A stretch of 64,000 nt of DNA from Robiginitalea aurantiaca (GTDB lineage Bacteria > Bacteroidota > Bacteroidia > Flavobacteriales > Flavobacteriaceae): contig NZ_JAUDUY010000001.1 of assembly GCF_030380815.1 (NCBI RefSeq), positions 186,001 to 250,000 on the forward strand, written 5' to 3'. Every line of letters starts with the position of its first letter. The first letter of the stretch is position 1. Shown here piece by piece: positions 16,649 to 26,159 of this stretch. The position numbers and the translations under genes were made by a program. The notes under the pieces were generated by a model. It was not told the origin of the DNA. It made no database searches and saw nothing but the letters and a program-made list of their open reading frames with translations.

Positions 16649-17401
16649 TTAGAGTACTGCTTCCTGTTTGATCCAGTCGTAACCTTTTTCTTCAAGTTCC
16701 AGGGCGAGATCTTTTGTGCCCGACTTAACGATTTTACCATCGTGTATCACATGTACGAAATCCGGTACGATATAATCCAGCAAGCGCTGGTAATGGGTGA
16801 TTACGATCACAGCATTGTCTTTGCTTCGCAGTTTATTCACCCCGTTTGCAACGATTCTCAAGGCATCGATATCCAGGCCTGAATCTGTTTCATCCAGCAC
16901 AGCAAGGCGGGGCTCCAGCATGGCCATCTGAAAGATTTCATTCCGTTTTTTCTCGCCTCCTGAAAATCCTTCATTCAGGGATCGCGAAAGGAATTTGCGA
17001 TCGATTTCCAGCATTTCAGCTTTCTCTTTCAGGAGTTTGAGCATCTCGTTGGCCGGCATGTCCTCCTGTCCCCTGGCTTTCCGGGTTTCATTTATGGCTG
17101 TCTTCACAAAATTGGTCACCGAGACGCCGGGGATCTCAACCGGATATTGGAATGAAAGGAAGATGCCTTTATGAGCGCGTTCTTCAGGAGCAACTTCATC
17201 CAGGTCCTCTCCTTCGAATATGATTTTCCCGCGAGTTACCTCGAAATCCTCTTTACCTGCTATAACCGAGGCAAGCGTACTTTTCCCGGAACCATTTGGG
17301 CCCATAATTGCGTGGATTTCTCCGGGGTTTACCTCCAGATTGATCCCCTTTAGAATTTTCTTGTTGTCCACACCAGCGTGCAGGTTCTTTATTGTTAACA
17401 T
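16649..17401 (-). CDS. sufC: Fe-S cluster assembly ATPase SufC
   Basis: A 250-residue ABC-type ATPase that powers the SufBCD scaffold. Walker A GPNGSGKSTL lies near residues 34-43. LSFQYPVEIPGVS is the SufC-specific Q-loop region, GFSGGEKKRNEI the ABC signature and LAVLDETDSGLD Walker B. VIVITHYQRLLDYI is the H-loop. Length is normal. It is 5 bases downstream of an MBL lipoprotein gene that interrupts the usual sufB-sufC order. Confidence 0.96.
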   Translation of the reverse strand: MLTIKNLHAGVDNKKILKGINLEVNPGEIHAIMGPNGSGKSTLASVIAGKEDFEVTRGKIIFEGEDLDEVAPEERAHKGIFLSFQYPVEIPGVSVTNFVKTAINETRKARGQEDMPANEMLKLLKEKAEMLEIDRKFLSRSLNEGFSGGEKKRNEIFQMAMLEPRLAVLDETDSGLDIDALRIVANGVNKLRSKDNAVIVITHYQRLLDYIVPDFVHVIHDGKIVKSGTKDLALELEEKGYDWIKQEAVL

Positions 17402-17406
17402 AGCAG

Positions 17407-18291
17407 TTAGTTTAAAAAATTTGGTGCCTTTGGCATTTTGTCAAAATCCTCTTTTTGATGTTGGAGATATACTTCAGCTCCTGTTTCTTCTGCAAACCTT
17501 TCGAAGCGATCCATGCTCTCCAATGTTTGCTTCACGTCGTAATTGAATATCGGGACGCGTTTGTTTTTACGGTTGGCATACAGGTGATACAGGTCCCCGG
17601 TAAGCAATATTGGCCCGTGTTCTTTTAAATCCAGATAAAGTACCGAATGCCCCGGAGTATGGCCTGGCATTAATTTTATAACCACCGAGCCGTCGCCAAA
17701 AACATCGTGGTCCCCTTCGATTTTTTTGAGATCCCCGATATCTTTAACGGCATTGTATTCATTCGGATAGGATTTTTGGATTTCCGGACTCGTAATAAAA
17801 TCGTATTCTGCTTTTTGAACCAGCCAGAGGGAATGTTCCATGCGTGCGGCGTGCCCACTGTGGTCAAAGTGGGTATGCGACAGGGCGATGTAGTCGATGT
17901 CTTCCATTGTCATTCCCGCCTTGGCAAGCTGGTTTTGAACCGAATCTGACCGGGAAACCGTAAAGTTGCCGTCGGGGGAGGTAAAGGGTTCCTGCATGGG
18001 AACAAGTGCCTCCGGTAAACCTGCATCCCACATCAGGTTGCCTTTGGGGTGCTGAATCACGTAAAAAGCATTGGCGAATTCCTTTGACTTTCCCCGATAC
18101 ACCGAATCCTGGGAAAACAATTCCAGCTTGTTTACCTGTACGGTGCCCCCATCGAAAGTGTAGAGGCGGATTTCGGGTTTTTCATCCACTGCCTGGGCGA
18201 TCTCCTTTTTGTCTTCAGCAGTTCCCTTGCAAGCCGTAAACAAAGCCGTAAGCAATACAGTCCAAAGTGCGATATAAGTGAGTATTTTCAT
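17407..18291 (-). CDS. MBL-fold lactonase-like lipoprotein inside the suf operon
   Basis: A 294-residue protein with a lipoprotein signal (VLLTALFTAC), so it is envelope-anchored. The metallo-beta-lactamase fold shows SHTHFDHSGH, then GHTPGHSVLYL and LLTGDLYHLY, the order seen in N-acyl homoserine lactonases of the AiiA/AttM type. The reaction would be hydrolysis of a lactone or related ester; the real substrate is unknown. It lies 10 bases after sufB and 5 bases before sufC, so it must be co-transcribed with them. Its export makes a direct role in cytosolic cluster assembly unlikely. Confidence 0.85.
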   Translation of the reverse strand: MKILTYIALWTVLLTALFTACKGTAEDKKEIAQAVDEKPEIRLYTFDGGTVQVNKLELFSQDSVYRGKSKEFANAFYVIQHPKGNLMWDAGLPEALVPMQEPFTSPDGNFTVSRSDSVQNQLAKAGMTMEDIDYIALSHTHFDHSGHAARMEHSLWLVQKAEYDFITSPEIQKSYPNEYNAVKDIGDLKKIEGDHDVFGDGSVVIKLMPGHTPGHSVLYLDLKEHGPILLTGDLYHLYANRKNKRVPIFNYDVKQTLESMDRFERFAEETGAEVYLQHQKEDFDKMPKAPNFLN

Positions 18292-18301
18292 AGAAGAGAC
18301 T

Positions 18302-19747
18302 TTATCCTACAGATCCTTCCAGACTGATTTCTAATAGTTTCTGGGCTTCTACCGCAAATTCCATCGGCAGCTTATTCAAGACTTCCTTACTAAAGCCATT
18401 TACGATCAGGGCGATCGCTTTTTCGGTATCGATCCCTCTCTGATTGCAGTAAAAGATCTGATCCTCCCCGATTTTGCTCGTAGTGGCTTCGTGTTCAACC
18501 TGTGCCGTCTGGTTTTTAGCTTCGATGTAAGGAAAGGTATGTGCCCCACATTCATTGCCCATTAAGAGCGAATCGCACTGTGAAAAATTCCTCGCATTTT
18601 CAGCTCTTGAATTTATCTGCACCAGGCCTCTGTAGCTGTTCTGAGATTTACCCGCGGAAATCCCCTTGGAAATAATAGTACTCCGCGTATTCTTACCCAG
18701 GTGGATCATTTTGGTTCCGGTATCGGCCTGTTGGTGGTTGTTTGTTACGGCAATAGAATAAAATTCCCCTATGGAATTATCCCCCTTGAGGATACAGGAA
18801 GGGTACTTCCAGGTGATGGCGGAACCCGTTTCGACCTGGGTCCATGAAATCTTGGCATTGGTTTCGCAAAGACCCCGTTTTGTAACGAAGTTATATACAC
18901 CGCCCCGGCCCTCTTTGTCGCCCGGGAACCAGTTCTGTACCGTTGAATATTTAATTTCCGCGTCGTCAAGGGCAATGAGTTCCACAACTGCGGCGTGCAG
19001 TTGGTTTTCATCTCTTGAAGGAGCTGTGCAACCTTCGAGGTAACTCACATAACTGCCTTTATCGGCGATGACCAGGGTTCTTTCGAATTGTCCGGTTCCT
19101 GCCTGGTTGATCCGGAAATAAGTAGAGAGTTCCATCGGACAACGCACACCTTTGGGAATATAACAGAAAGAACCGTCCGAGAAGACCGCTGAATTTAAAG
19201 CTGCGTAGAAGTTGTCTTTCTGGGGTACTACCGAACCGATGTACTTCTTAACGAGTTCCGGGTGCTCTTTAATAGCTTCGGAAATGGAACAGAAGATTAT
19301 CCCCTTTTCGGCAAGTGTTTTCTTAAATGTGGTAGCCACGGAAACCGAATCCATCACCACGTCGACCGCTACCCCGGCCAATTTCTTTTGTTCATCCAGC
19401 GAAATACCCAGCCTGCTGAAGGTATCGAGCAATTCCGGATCCACTTCATCAAGGCTATTGTATTTTGGCTTTTTATTCGGAGCAGAATAATAGGAAATGG
19501 CCTGGAAATCCGGCTTGACATAATGGACGTTTGCCCATTCCGGCTCTACCATCTCTTTCCAGATTCGAAAAGATTCCAGCCTCCACGCAGTCATCCATTC
19601 GGGCTCTTCTTTCTTTTTGGAAATGGCGATCACAATTTCCTCGTTCAAACCCTTGGGAAAAGTATCCGATTCAATATCGGTGTAGAACCCGTATTCGTAT
19701 TCCTTGGTTTCGAGTTCCTTCTTTAATTCTTCTTCTGTATAGGCCAT
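18302..19747 (-). CDS. sufB: Fe-S cluster assembly protein SufB
   Basis: A 481-residue core scaffold subunit on which clusters are built with SufC and Suf[21 protein letters not shown] and [19 protein letters not shown] contain the conserved residues used for sulfur relay and cluster ligation. [20 protein letters not shown] is the family hallmark near the C-terminus. Length matches the family. It is the second gene of the operon, 64 bases after the IscA-like gene. Confidence 0.96.
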   Translation of the reverse strand: MAYTEEELKKELETKEYEYGFYTDIESDTFPKGLNEEIVIAISKKKEEPEWMTAWRLESFRIWKEMVEPEWANVHYVKPDFQAISYYSAPNKKPKYNSLDEVDPELLDTFSRLGISLDEQKKLAGVAVDVVMDSVSVATTFKKTLAEKGIIFCSISEAIKEHPELVKKYIGSVVPQKDNFYAALNSAVFSDGSFCYIPKGVRCPMELSTYFRINQAGTGQFERTLVIADKGSYVSYLEGCTAPSRDENQLHAAVVELIALDDAEIKYSTVQNWFPGDKEGRGGVYNFVTKRGLCETNAKISWTQVETGSAITWKYPSCILKGDNSIGEFYSIAVTNNHQQADTGTKMIHLGKNTRSTIISKGISAGKSQNSYRGLVQINSRAENARNFSQCDSLLMGNECGAHTFPYIEAKNQTAQVEHEATTSKIGEDQIFYCNQRGIDTEKAIALIVNGFSKEVLNKLPMEFAVEAQKLLEISLEGSVG

Positions 19748-19811
19748 GTGCTCACAATTACATTAAACGCCTGCTTGAGACGCCTTTGATCTAAGTTGTT
19801 CCTGACGCCGC

Positions 19812-20141
19812 TTAAAGGGAAAAACTCTCCCCGCACCCGCAGGTGCGTTCAGCATTCGGATTATTAAAGACAAACCCCTTGCCGTTCAACCCTCCGGAAT
19901 ACTCCAGGGTTGTTCCGACGAGATAGAGGAAACTCTTTTTGTCCACAATAATGCGAACCGCATTATCTTCAAAAATCTTATCGGTTTCACCGATTTCCCG
20001 ATCGAACCCGAGTTCATATGACAATCCACTGCACCCGCCACTTTTAACTCCGACGCGCACATAATCCACAGTGCCGTCGAAACCTTCTTCCTGCATAAGG
20101 GTCAGGACTTTTTGCCTGGCGGTATCCGAAACCTTTATCAT
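19812..20141 (-). CDS. HesB/IscA family Fe-S assembly accessory protein (SufA-like)
   Basis: A 109-residue A-type cluster carrier. The three conserved cysteines are present: VKSGGCSGLSYEL near residue 35 and ERTCGCGESFSL at the C-terminus. Such proteins bind and deliver [2Fe-2S] or [4Fe-4S] clusters to target enzymes. It is the first gene of the suf operon and is preceded by a -7 box at 20171-20178. It could be named SufA or IscA; the sequence alone does not separate them. Confidence 0.92.
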   Translation of the reverse strand: MIKVSDTARQKVLTLMQEEGFDGTVDYVRVGVKSGGCSGLSYELGFDREIGETDKIFEDNAVRIIVDKKSFLYLVGTTLEYSGGLNGKGFVFNNPNAERTCGCGESFSL

Positions 20142-20170
20142 GGTTATTTGAAATTAATCTAAATAGAAAG

Positions 20171-20178
20171 CAAATATA
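20171..20178 (-). promoter_or_regulatory. TAnnTTTG -7 box of the suf operon
   Basis: TATATTTG on the minus strand, 29 bases before the first suf gene. No perfect -33 TTG is visible at the normal distance. It is the only such box seen upstream of the ten-gene run. I do not see an obvious IscR- or Fur-like palindrome. Confidence 0.55.
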
Positions 20179-20333
20179 GCAAGTAAGTCCCATTTTAACA
20201 GCATTCCTAACATTATTATAACGTATGGATGTATTTGAAAAACCTATGGGGATTTTTGGCCCCTAATCGGCGGTCTGAGAGGGTTTTATCTGGTTTTTTT
20301 ATCCGAAATAGGAGGTTTCACAAACAGGGATAG

Positions 20334-20341
20334 TATTTTTG
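20334..20341 (+). promoter_or_regulatory. TAnnTTTG -7 box abutting the thiL start
   Basis: TATTTTTG ends only 4 bases before the thiL ATG at 20346. With transcription normally starting about 5-7 bases after this box, the mRNA would have no leader or almost none. Confidence 0.5.
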
Positions 20342-20345
20342 CGGC

Positions 20346-21413
20346 ATGTTTGACAATAAGGATTCGAAGCGGACACAGCTCGAAGAACTCGGGGAGTTCG
20401 AATTAATCGCACATCTTACCGAGGCTTTGCCCATTTTGCAACCCTCTACTCGCAAGGGAATTGGGGACGACGCTGCTATTATTTCTCTGGGGTCCCATTT
20501 TATGGCGATCACCACTGACATGCTGGTGGAGGGCGTTCATTTCGACCTGGGTTTCACCCCATTGAAACATCTGGGTTACAAAGCCGTGGTTGTAAACCTC
20601 AGTGATGTCTGCGCCATGAACCTGATCCCAACTCAGGTAACGGTTTCCATGGCGGTGTCCAACCGATTTCCTCTGGAAGCTCTTGAAGAACTTTATCTGG
20701 GGATTGGCCTGGCGGCAAAACAATATGGAATAGATGTAGTTGGAGGCGACACCACCTCTTCCACCAAGGGGATGATCCTTTCCGTCACTGCCATTGGGCA
20801 GACGGATTCTGAAAAACAAATAGCCTACCGAAGCGGGGCAGAGGCCAACGACCTGCTCGTTGTCAGTGGAGACCTGGGAGGCGCTTATATGGGACTTCAG
20901 GTGCTCAGGAGGGAACAGGAGGTCTTTAAGGTCAACCCAAATCATCAGCCGGATTTGGAACCGTATCACTATATCGTGGAGCGACAACTCAAACCCGAAG
21001 CGCGCAAAGATATCATTGCCCTTTTGGAATCACTTCAGGTGCAGCCTACTTCGATGATCGACATCAGTGACGGCCTTTCTTCTGAAATCCTTCACCTCTG
21101 CACTTCCAGTGGGGTTGGGTGTAATTTGTTTGAGGATAAAATCCCTTTGGATCCGATGGTGATAAGTACCTGTGAGGAATTTAAGGTAGACAGCACGCTG
21201 GCTGCTCTGAGTGGAGGGGAAGATTACGAATTGTTATTTACGATTTCCCAGGATGATTATTCGAAAATAAAGGGAAATCCTGATTTAACGGTTATCGGGC
21301 ATATGACTGAAAAAGGCTCTGGGGCAAACCTGATTACAAGAGGGGGGAACTCCATTCCACTGACTGCACAGGGATGGAATGCCTTTGGGAAAGGTCATGA
21401 TCACGCTAACTGA
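20346..21413 (+). CDS. thiL: Thiamine-monophosphate kinase
   Basis: A 355-residue enzyme that phosphorylates thiamine monophosphate to thiamine diphosphate, the last step of cofactor synthesis. GIGDDAAII, ITTDMLVEGVHFDL, VVGGDTTSS and MIDISDGLSSE are the metal and nucleotide motifs of the PurM/ThiL fold. A GGEDYELLFT signature follows near residue 295. Length agrees. It stands alone and its 3' end overlaps by 13 bases the 3' end of a small opposite-strand gene. Confidence 0.95.
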   Translation: MFDNKDSKRTQLEELGEFELIAHLTEALPILQPSTRKGIGDDAAIISLGSHFMAITTDMLVEGVHFDLGFTPLKHLGYKAVVVNLSDVCAMNLIPTQVTVSMAVSNRFPLEALEELYLGIGLAAKQYGIDVVGGDTTSSTKGMILSVTAIGQTDSEKQIAYRSGAEANDLLVVSGDLGGAYMGLQVLRREQEVFKVNPNHQPDLEPYHYIVERQLKPEARKDIIALLESLQVQPTSMIDISDGLSSEILHLCTSSGVGCNLFEDKIPLDPMVISTCEEFKVDSTLAALSGGEDYELLFTISQDDYSKIKGNPDLTVIGHMTEKGSGANLITRGGNSIPLTAQGWNAFGKGHDHAN

Positions 21414-21622
21414 TGCGATCCTTGTCCATGCCTTTTTTGGTAGATATTCTCCAGTGTTTCGTTGATTTCTTTCATCTCGGGCGTCAGAAGAGACAAATTA
21501 CCACTTGCGTCAGTAGTTACCTGTTTGCCACAATGCACGCAAGAATATTCTTTGATATGGGAAGTCACTTTTTTTGAAACGCTGTAATGGTGTCCAAATA
21601 GGGAACAAAAGAGTTTTTTCAT
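21401..21622 (-). CDS. Small zinc-ribbon-like hypothetical protein
   Basis: A 73-residue protein starting at the ATG MKKLFCSLFGHHYSVSKKV; the longer upstream frame looks non-coding. Residues 7-15 give a Cys followed by His-His, and EYSCVHCGKQV near residue 30 gives a CxxC pair, which together could bind a metal ion. The C-terminal third is a predicted helix (LTPEMKEINETLENIYQKR). I do not recognise a named family. It is convergent with thiL and overlaps its end slightly. Confidence 0.6.
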   Translation of the reverse strand: MKKLFCSLFGHHYSVSKKVTSHIKEYSCVHCGKQVTTDASGNLSLLTPEMKEINETLENIYQKRHGQGSHQLA

Positions 21623-21860
21623 GGCAGTAGGTTTTGTGGGATATTGTCGGCTCGATTGGGAATTCGATATTGCCTTATAATCACCTCGTTTATTCGTATA
21701 CTTTAGATTCAATTAGTTGTTCAGACTATTCTCCAACGAACGGTCCATCCGTTTTATTGGATAGTTCCGATAATTTCTTCTTTTTTTCGACAAAAAGCAG
21801 TAGAGTTGTCCGGAAAACCTAAATTGGGTCTGAGGATCCAAATCGTTAAAAGCGGCAGTA

Positions 21861-23147
21861 TTGGCAAGATCAAAAATCAAACGAAAATCTGAATGGATTC
21901 TGGCACTGGCCTTGTTCTCATTGTTTTTCGGTGCCGGAAATCTCATCCTTCCACCTCAATTGGGAATGCGCTCGGGCATTTCCTGGTGGCAGACAGGGAT
22001 CGGATTCAGCATTTCCGCGGTGGGTATCCCCATGCTGGGAATACTGGCCCATGCCCGCCTTCAGGGCGACATGTTCGATTTTGCCCGAAAGGTTTCTCCC
22101 AGATTTAGCCTGGTTTTCTGCTATCTGGTCTACGCAATTTCCATTTCACTGCCGGCCCCCAGGACAGCTTCAGTAACTCACGAAATGGGCGTCGCCCCCT
22201 TTTTCGATATCTCAGCTCTGGGAACCAGCCTGATCTATTTTGGTTTGGTGTTTATTCTGGTCCTTAACCGGTCGCGGATTGTACCCCTTATCGGTAAATG
22301 GCTTACACCGACCATCCTCCTTGTCCTGCTTGTCCTGATCGGAAGCATTACCTTGTTTGGAGGAGGAGTACCCGGTGAAACACTACTTGAAAACCCCTTT
22401 TCGGCGGGTATTCTGGAGGGCTATCAGACTTTTGATGCGATTGGGGCCGTAGTCGTTGGGGGCGTGATCCTCATATCCCTAAGAAATGAAATGCCGGATT
22501 TGGAGGTTAAAGAGCGGTTTCTTTATATATCCCGCGCTGGATGGTTGGCAGGTACGGGCCTCCTTGTACTGTACGCCGGCCTGATCCTTTCCGGTGCCAT
22601 GTTGGGAGCTGAACTGGATGAAAGTTTAAGCCGAACTGAGGTGTTGCAACAAATGAGCTCGAGGGCACTGGGCTACAATGGCAATATTTTCTTAAGTGTG
22701 TTGATTGCCCTCGCCTGTTTTACAACCGCGGTGGGGATTGTGACCGGGACGGCTGATTTTATGAAGTCGAGATTCGGGGATTCCAACCTCGCCTACAGGA
22801 TTACGGCATTTATCGGTTGTTTCCTGGGGGTACTGATGGGACAATTCCCCGTAGACTACATTATTGCAATTGCCTTTCCTGCCCTTATGTTCATTTACCC
22901 ACTGACCATTGTATTGATCCTTCTTAATATAATGCCAGGAAAATGGACCCCGCCAACGGTCTTCAGAACCGTGGTCTTTACCACACTTTTCTTTTCGATT
23001 CCGGATTTTATGAGCAGCATAGGGATGCCACAAATAAGTGAATTTCTTCAGGGGTGGTGGCCATTACAAAGCTATCAGCTGGGGTGGGTCATTCCGGCCA
23101 TCGGGGTATTCTTTTTGTTCCGGATTTTCCGGAAAGTGAGCGATTAG
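21861..23147 (+). CDS. brnQ: Branched-chain amino acid transport system II carrier protein
   Basis: A 428-residue inner-membrane symporter of the BrnQ/LIVCS family, expected to import Leu, Ile and Val with a cation. About twelve spans can be traced. FFGAGNLILPPQLGMRSG near residue 22 is the family hallmark, and QTFDAIGAVVVGGVI follows near residue 190. The start is TTG at 21861 (MARSKIKRKSEW); no ATG lies before the first span. It is preceded by 238 bases without a gene on its own strand. Confidence 0.9.
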   Translation: MARSKIKRKSEWILALALFSLFFGAGNLILPPQLGMRSGISWWQTGIGFSISAVGIPMLGILAHARLQGDMFDFARKVSPRFSLVFCYLVYAISISLPAPRTASVTHEMGVAPFFDISALGTSLIYFGLVFILVLNRSRIVPLIGKWLTPTILLVLLVLIGSITLFGGGVPGETLLENPFSAGILEGYQTFDAIGAVVVGGVILISLRNEMPDLEVKERFLYISRAGWLAGTGLLVLYAGLILSGAMLGAELDESLSRTEVLQQMSSRALGYNGNIFLSVLIALACFTTAVGIVTGTADFMKSRFGDSNLAYRITAFIGCFLGVLMGQFPVDYIIAIAFPALMFIYPLTIVLILLNIMPGKWTPPTVFRTVVFTTLFFSIPDFMSSIGMPQISEFLQGWWPLQSYQLGWVIPAIGVFFLFRIFRKVSD

Positions 23148-23242
23148 GTGGAATTCTACGGGGATTATTCCTGAAGATTTCTGTTCCTAAGAGAATTTTA
23201 TTCTTTCAGCCACTTGATGTATGTTTACGGCAAATCCCGCCA

Positions 23243-23782
23243 ATGGCCGAGTATTATAATTACATAAAATCCCTGCATTTAATTTTTGTGGTTACCTGGT
23301 TTGCCGGGCTTTTTTATATGCCTCGTCTGTTTATTTATCATATTGAAGCCAGGGACAAACCCGACGCCGCCCGTGAAGTGCTTTCCAGCCAGTTCCGGAT
23401 CATGGAAAAAAGACTTTGGTATATTATTACCTGGCCTTCTGCCATCCTGTGTACCTTGTTTGCCCTGGGTTTATTGGTCGCCATGCCCTCCTGGCTTTCC
23501 CAACCCTGGATGCATGTCAAACTCGGATTTATTGCCTTGCTTTTTATTTACCATTTAAAAACACATCAAATGTTCCTGAAGTTCCAGCGGGAAACGTTTA
23601 CCTATACTTCACAATACATGCGTATTTGGAATGAGGGCGCAACCCTTATCCTGTTTGCCGTGGTCTTTCTCGCGATTCTGAAAAGCAGTTTTCAATGGCT
23701 CTATGGTTTGGGAGGCCTTGTTGTGCTCGCAGTCCTCCTGATGCTGGGAATACGGCTGTATAAAAAAGTCAGGGGCCGTTAA
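23243..23782 (+). CDS. hemJ: HemJ-type protoporphyrinogen IX oxidase (CopD family)
   Basis: A 179-residue membrane protein with four or five spans. LHLIFVVTWFAGLFYMPRLF holds the conserved His and Trp of HemJ, and QPWMHVKLGFIALLFIYH a second conserved His. HemJ oxidises protoporphyrinogen IX to protoporphyrin IX in heme synthesis. The open frame extends upstream into brnQ in another phase, but MAEYYNYIKSLHL at 23243 gives the normal family N-terminus. It lies 95 bases after brnQ and may be read through from it. Confidence 0.85.
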   Translation: MAEYYNYIKSLHLIFVVTWFAGLFYMPRLFIYHIEARDKPDAAREVLSSQFRIMEKRLWYIITWPSAILCTLFALGLLVAMPSWLSQPWMHVKLGFIALLFIYHLKTHQMFLKFQRETFTYTSQYMRIWNEGATLILFAVVFLAILKSSFQWLYGLGGLVVLAVLLMLGIRLYKKVRGR

Positions 23783-23891
23783 CGGGCAGGATTTCGACCA
23801 AAGAAGACAGCCTTTAGTTTTCGTTTCGCCAATAGAAGACACAGAAAATTTTGGTGCGATTATTGCTATCTTTAGCCTTAAACCTATAAGC

Positions 23892-25364
23892 TTGTTCTCG
23901 AAGGTATCATTGCGGTCCCGGATCTTTGTCTCTATGATCTTATTGGTGCTGATCGCCTCGGTCTTAATTGCCGGGGTAACGGTCTATCAGTTCCAGGAGC
24001 AATCCAGAGAATACCATGAAGACCGATTGGGGCGGAAAGAAGTCCAGATTAAACAGGCCATTACCTTTGCCCTTCAACGGACAACTTACCCGATTGCTTC
24101 AGAGTATTTATCCCTTATTTTTAAGGATGAAATTTACAGGATTGCCATTATTGAAGGCACGAACTTTAACCTGTACGACCTGCAGGGGCGCCTGATTAAG
24201 AGTTCCCGTCCCCAATTCGACAATGACTCCGTTTCCGTCCGGCTGGAAACCCATATCCTGGATTCCCTTCGCAATAGCGTGGACAAACATTTTATAGAAG
24301 CCAATGTGGCTGCCGGCTTTAACTACCAGGCCTCTTATTCGTATATCACAGACAGCCATTTTAAGCCCATTGGAATTTTACATCTTCCTTATTTTGAAGA
24401 GAATTCCTTTTACGATAAAGAACTGCGAGAATTCCTCATGCGTTTGGGGATTGTTTACCTCTTTATGTTGCTGCTGGCGATAGCCCTTGCTTATTTTATT
24501 TCCAAATACATTACCCGGTCCCTGCAAACGGTTTCCGAAAAGTTGAATCAGACGCGCCTGGCCCGGACGAATGAAAAAATCCTGATCGAAGACCCAAGCC
24601 TTGAAATTTCCCAACTCGTGGATGCCTATAATGCAATGATTGACGAACTTTCCCATAGCGCCGCTATGCTGGCCCGGAGCGAACGCGAACAGGCCTGGAG
24701 GGAAATGGCGAAACAAGTGGCCCATGAGATCAAAAACCCACTGACCCCCATGCGCCTGAGTGTCCAGAGTTTTGAGCGGAAATTCGATCCGGCTGATCCG
24801 GAGATTGGTCAGAAAATGAAGGAGTTTTCAAAAACCCTGATCCAGCAAATCGATACGCTGAGCAGTATTGCCTCCGCCTTTTCGAATTTTGCAGAAATGC
24901 CCGCCCAGCAAAACGAAACACTGAATGTTTCAAAAGTGGTGAAACTCGCCCTTGATATTTTTAATGAACCTTTTATTCATTTTATATCCGAGGCGGATAA
25001 TCTCGTGGTGAAAATGGATCGCACCCAACTGATCAGAGTCATTACAAACCTGGTTAAAAATGCGATTCAGGCGCTACCCGACGTAGAAAATCCGAAAATC
25101 CTGGTCGTCGTTTCCGCAGAGGATGACATGGCCAAAATTTCTGTGGCTGATAACGGGAAGGGGATAGAAGAGGAGTTCAGGGATAAAATATTTGAACCGA
25201 AATTTACAACCAAGAGCAGTGGTATGGGCCTTGGCCTGGGCATGGTTAAGACAATCGTCGAGACGTACAAAGGCAGTATTGAGTTTACCTCAACAACAGG
25301 AAAGGGGACGGTTTTTACCGTCCGGATACCTCAAATTTCAAAACATAAATCCGTAGTCGCATGA
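23892..25364 (+). CDS. NtrY-like membrane sensor histidine kinase
   Basis: A 490-residue kinase. Span 1 is at about 12-32, an extracytoplasmic sensing region at 33-180, span 2 at 182-203 and a HAMP-like linker at 204-258. The H-box is VAHEIKNPLTPMRLSVQ with His278. The ATPase domain has NLVKNAIQAL, DNGKGIEEEF and SGMGLGLGMVKTIVE. The H-box wording is that of NtrY-type kinases. The start is TTG at 23892, giving a conserved FSKVSLRSRIFVSM start. No response regulator gene is adjacent; instead the stop overlaps the start of an enoyl-CoA hydratase gene by 4 bases. Confidence 0.88.
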   Translation: MFSKVSLRSRIFVSMILLVLIASVLIAGVTVYQFQEQSREYHEDRLGRKEVQIKQAITFALQRTTYPIASEYLSLIFKDEIYRIAIIEGTNFNLYDLQGRLIKSSRPQFDNDSVSVRLETHILDSLRNSVDKHFIEANVAAGFNYQASYSYITDSHFKPIGILHLPYFEENSFYDKELREFLMRLGIVYLFMLLLAIALAYFISKYITRSLQTVSEKLNQTRLARTNEKILIEDPSLEISQLVDAYNAMIDELSHSAAMLARSEREQAWREMAKQVAHEIKNPLTPMRLSVQSFERKFDPADPEIGQKMKEFSKTLIQQIDTLSSIASAFSNFAEMPAQQNETLNVSKVVKLALDIFNEPFIHFISEADNLVVKMDRTQLIRVITNLVKNAIQALPDVENPKILVVVSAEDDMAKISVADNGKGIEEEFRDKIFEPKFTTKSSGMGLGLGMVKTIVETYKGSIEFTSTTGKGTVFTVRIPQISKHKSVVA

Positions 25365-26143
25365 ATTTTAATTCCGTAGCCGTTCAAGTTGAAGCGGGAA
25401 TAGCCGTTATTTCCGTGGACCGTCCAGAGAAACTCAACGCCCTGAACCGGGAAACCATCTCCGAACTGGGCAGTGCCCTTGCAACCCTTGAGGATGACCG
25501 GGAGGTGCGGGTTATCATTCTGACGGGTTCCGGCTCCAAAGCTTTTGTAGCCGGGGCTGATATTGCTGAATTTGCCGCTTATTCCACAGAGGAGGGCCGG
25601 GCACTTGCCGCTGAGGGACAGCGGCAGCTTTTTGATCGCATCGAACAGTTGAATACCCCTGTTATAGCTGCCATAAATGGCTTTGCCCTTGGAGGCGGAC
25701 TCGAACTCGCTATGGCATGCCATTTCAGGGTTGCCAGCGCAAATGCCAAAATGGGGTTGCCGGAAGTTTCGCTTGGAGTCATTCCGGGTTATGGAGGCAC
25801 CCAGCGCCTTCCTATGCTCATCGGCAGGGGAAGAGCGATGGAAATGATTCTCTCCGGAGGAATGATTAAGGCGGATAAGGCACTGGAATACGGTCTGGTG
25901 AACCACGTCACCCCTCAGGAGGATCTTATGGAATTTTGCCGTACGCTTGGAAAACAGATTCTCAAAAATTCACCGGTGGCAATTTCCTATGCAATAAAAG
26001 CTGTAAATGCTGGTTTTAGTAGTAGCCAACCCGGATTTCAGGCTGAAATAACTGCCTTTGGCGACTGTTTTGGCACTGAAGATTTTAAGGAGGGGACCAG
26101 GGCTTTCCTGGAAAAACGATCTCCAGATTTTCCGGGCGCTTGA
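25361..26143 (+). CDS. Enoyl-CoA hydratase/isomerase family protein
   Basis: A 260-residue crotonase-fold enzyme. AFVAGADIAEFAAYS and FALGGGLELAMACHFRVAS form the oxyanion hole, and GLPEVSLGVIPGYGGTQRL carries the second catalytic Glu region. It is expected to hydrate a 2-enoyl-CoA in beta-oxidation or a related acyl-CoA route. The start overlaps the kinase stop (ATGA), so translation is probably coupled. The next gene follows by 16 bases. Confidence 0.9.
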   Translation: MNFNSVAVQVEAGIAVISVDRPEKLNALNRETISELGSALATLEDDREVRVIILTGSGSKAFVAGADIAEFAAYSTEEGRALAAEGQRQLFDRIEQLNTPVIAAINGFALGGGLELAMACHFRVASANAKMGLPEVSLGVIPGYGGTQRLPMLIGRGRAMEMILSGGMIKADKALEYGLVNHVTPQEDLMEFCRTLGKQILKNSPVAISYAIKAVNAGFSSSQPGFQAEITAFGDCFGTEDFKEGTRAFLEKRSPDFPGA

Positions 26144-26159
26144 CCTAAATTGAGCATCC

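Noticed and set aside
16612-16740. N-terminal extension of sufD
   Set aside because: The extension lies in the spacer and the end of sufC, and MELKDKLIASF at 16611 is the normal family start.
23054-23242. N-terminal extension of hemJ overlapping brnQ
   Set aside because: It is the brnQ 3' end read in another phase; the conserved protein begins at 23243.
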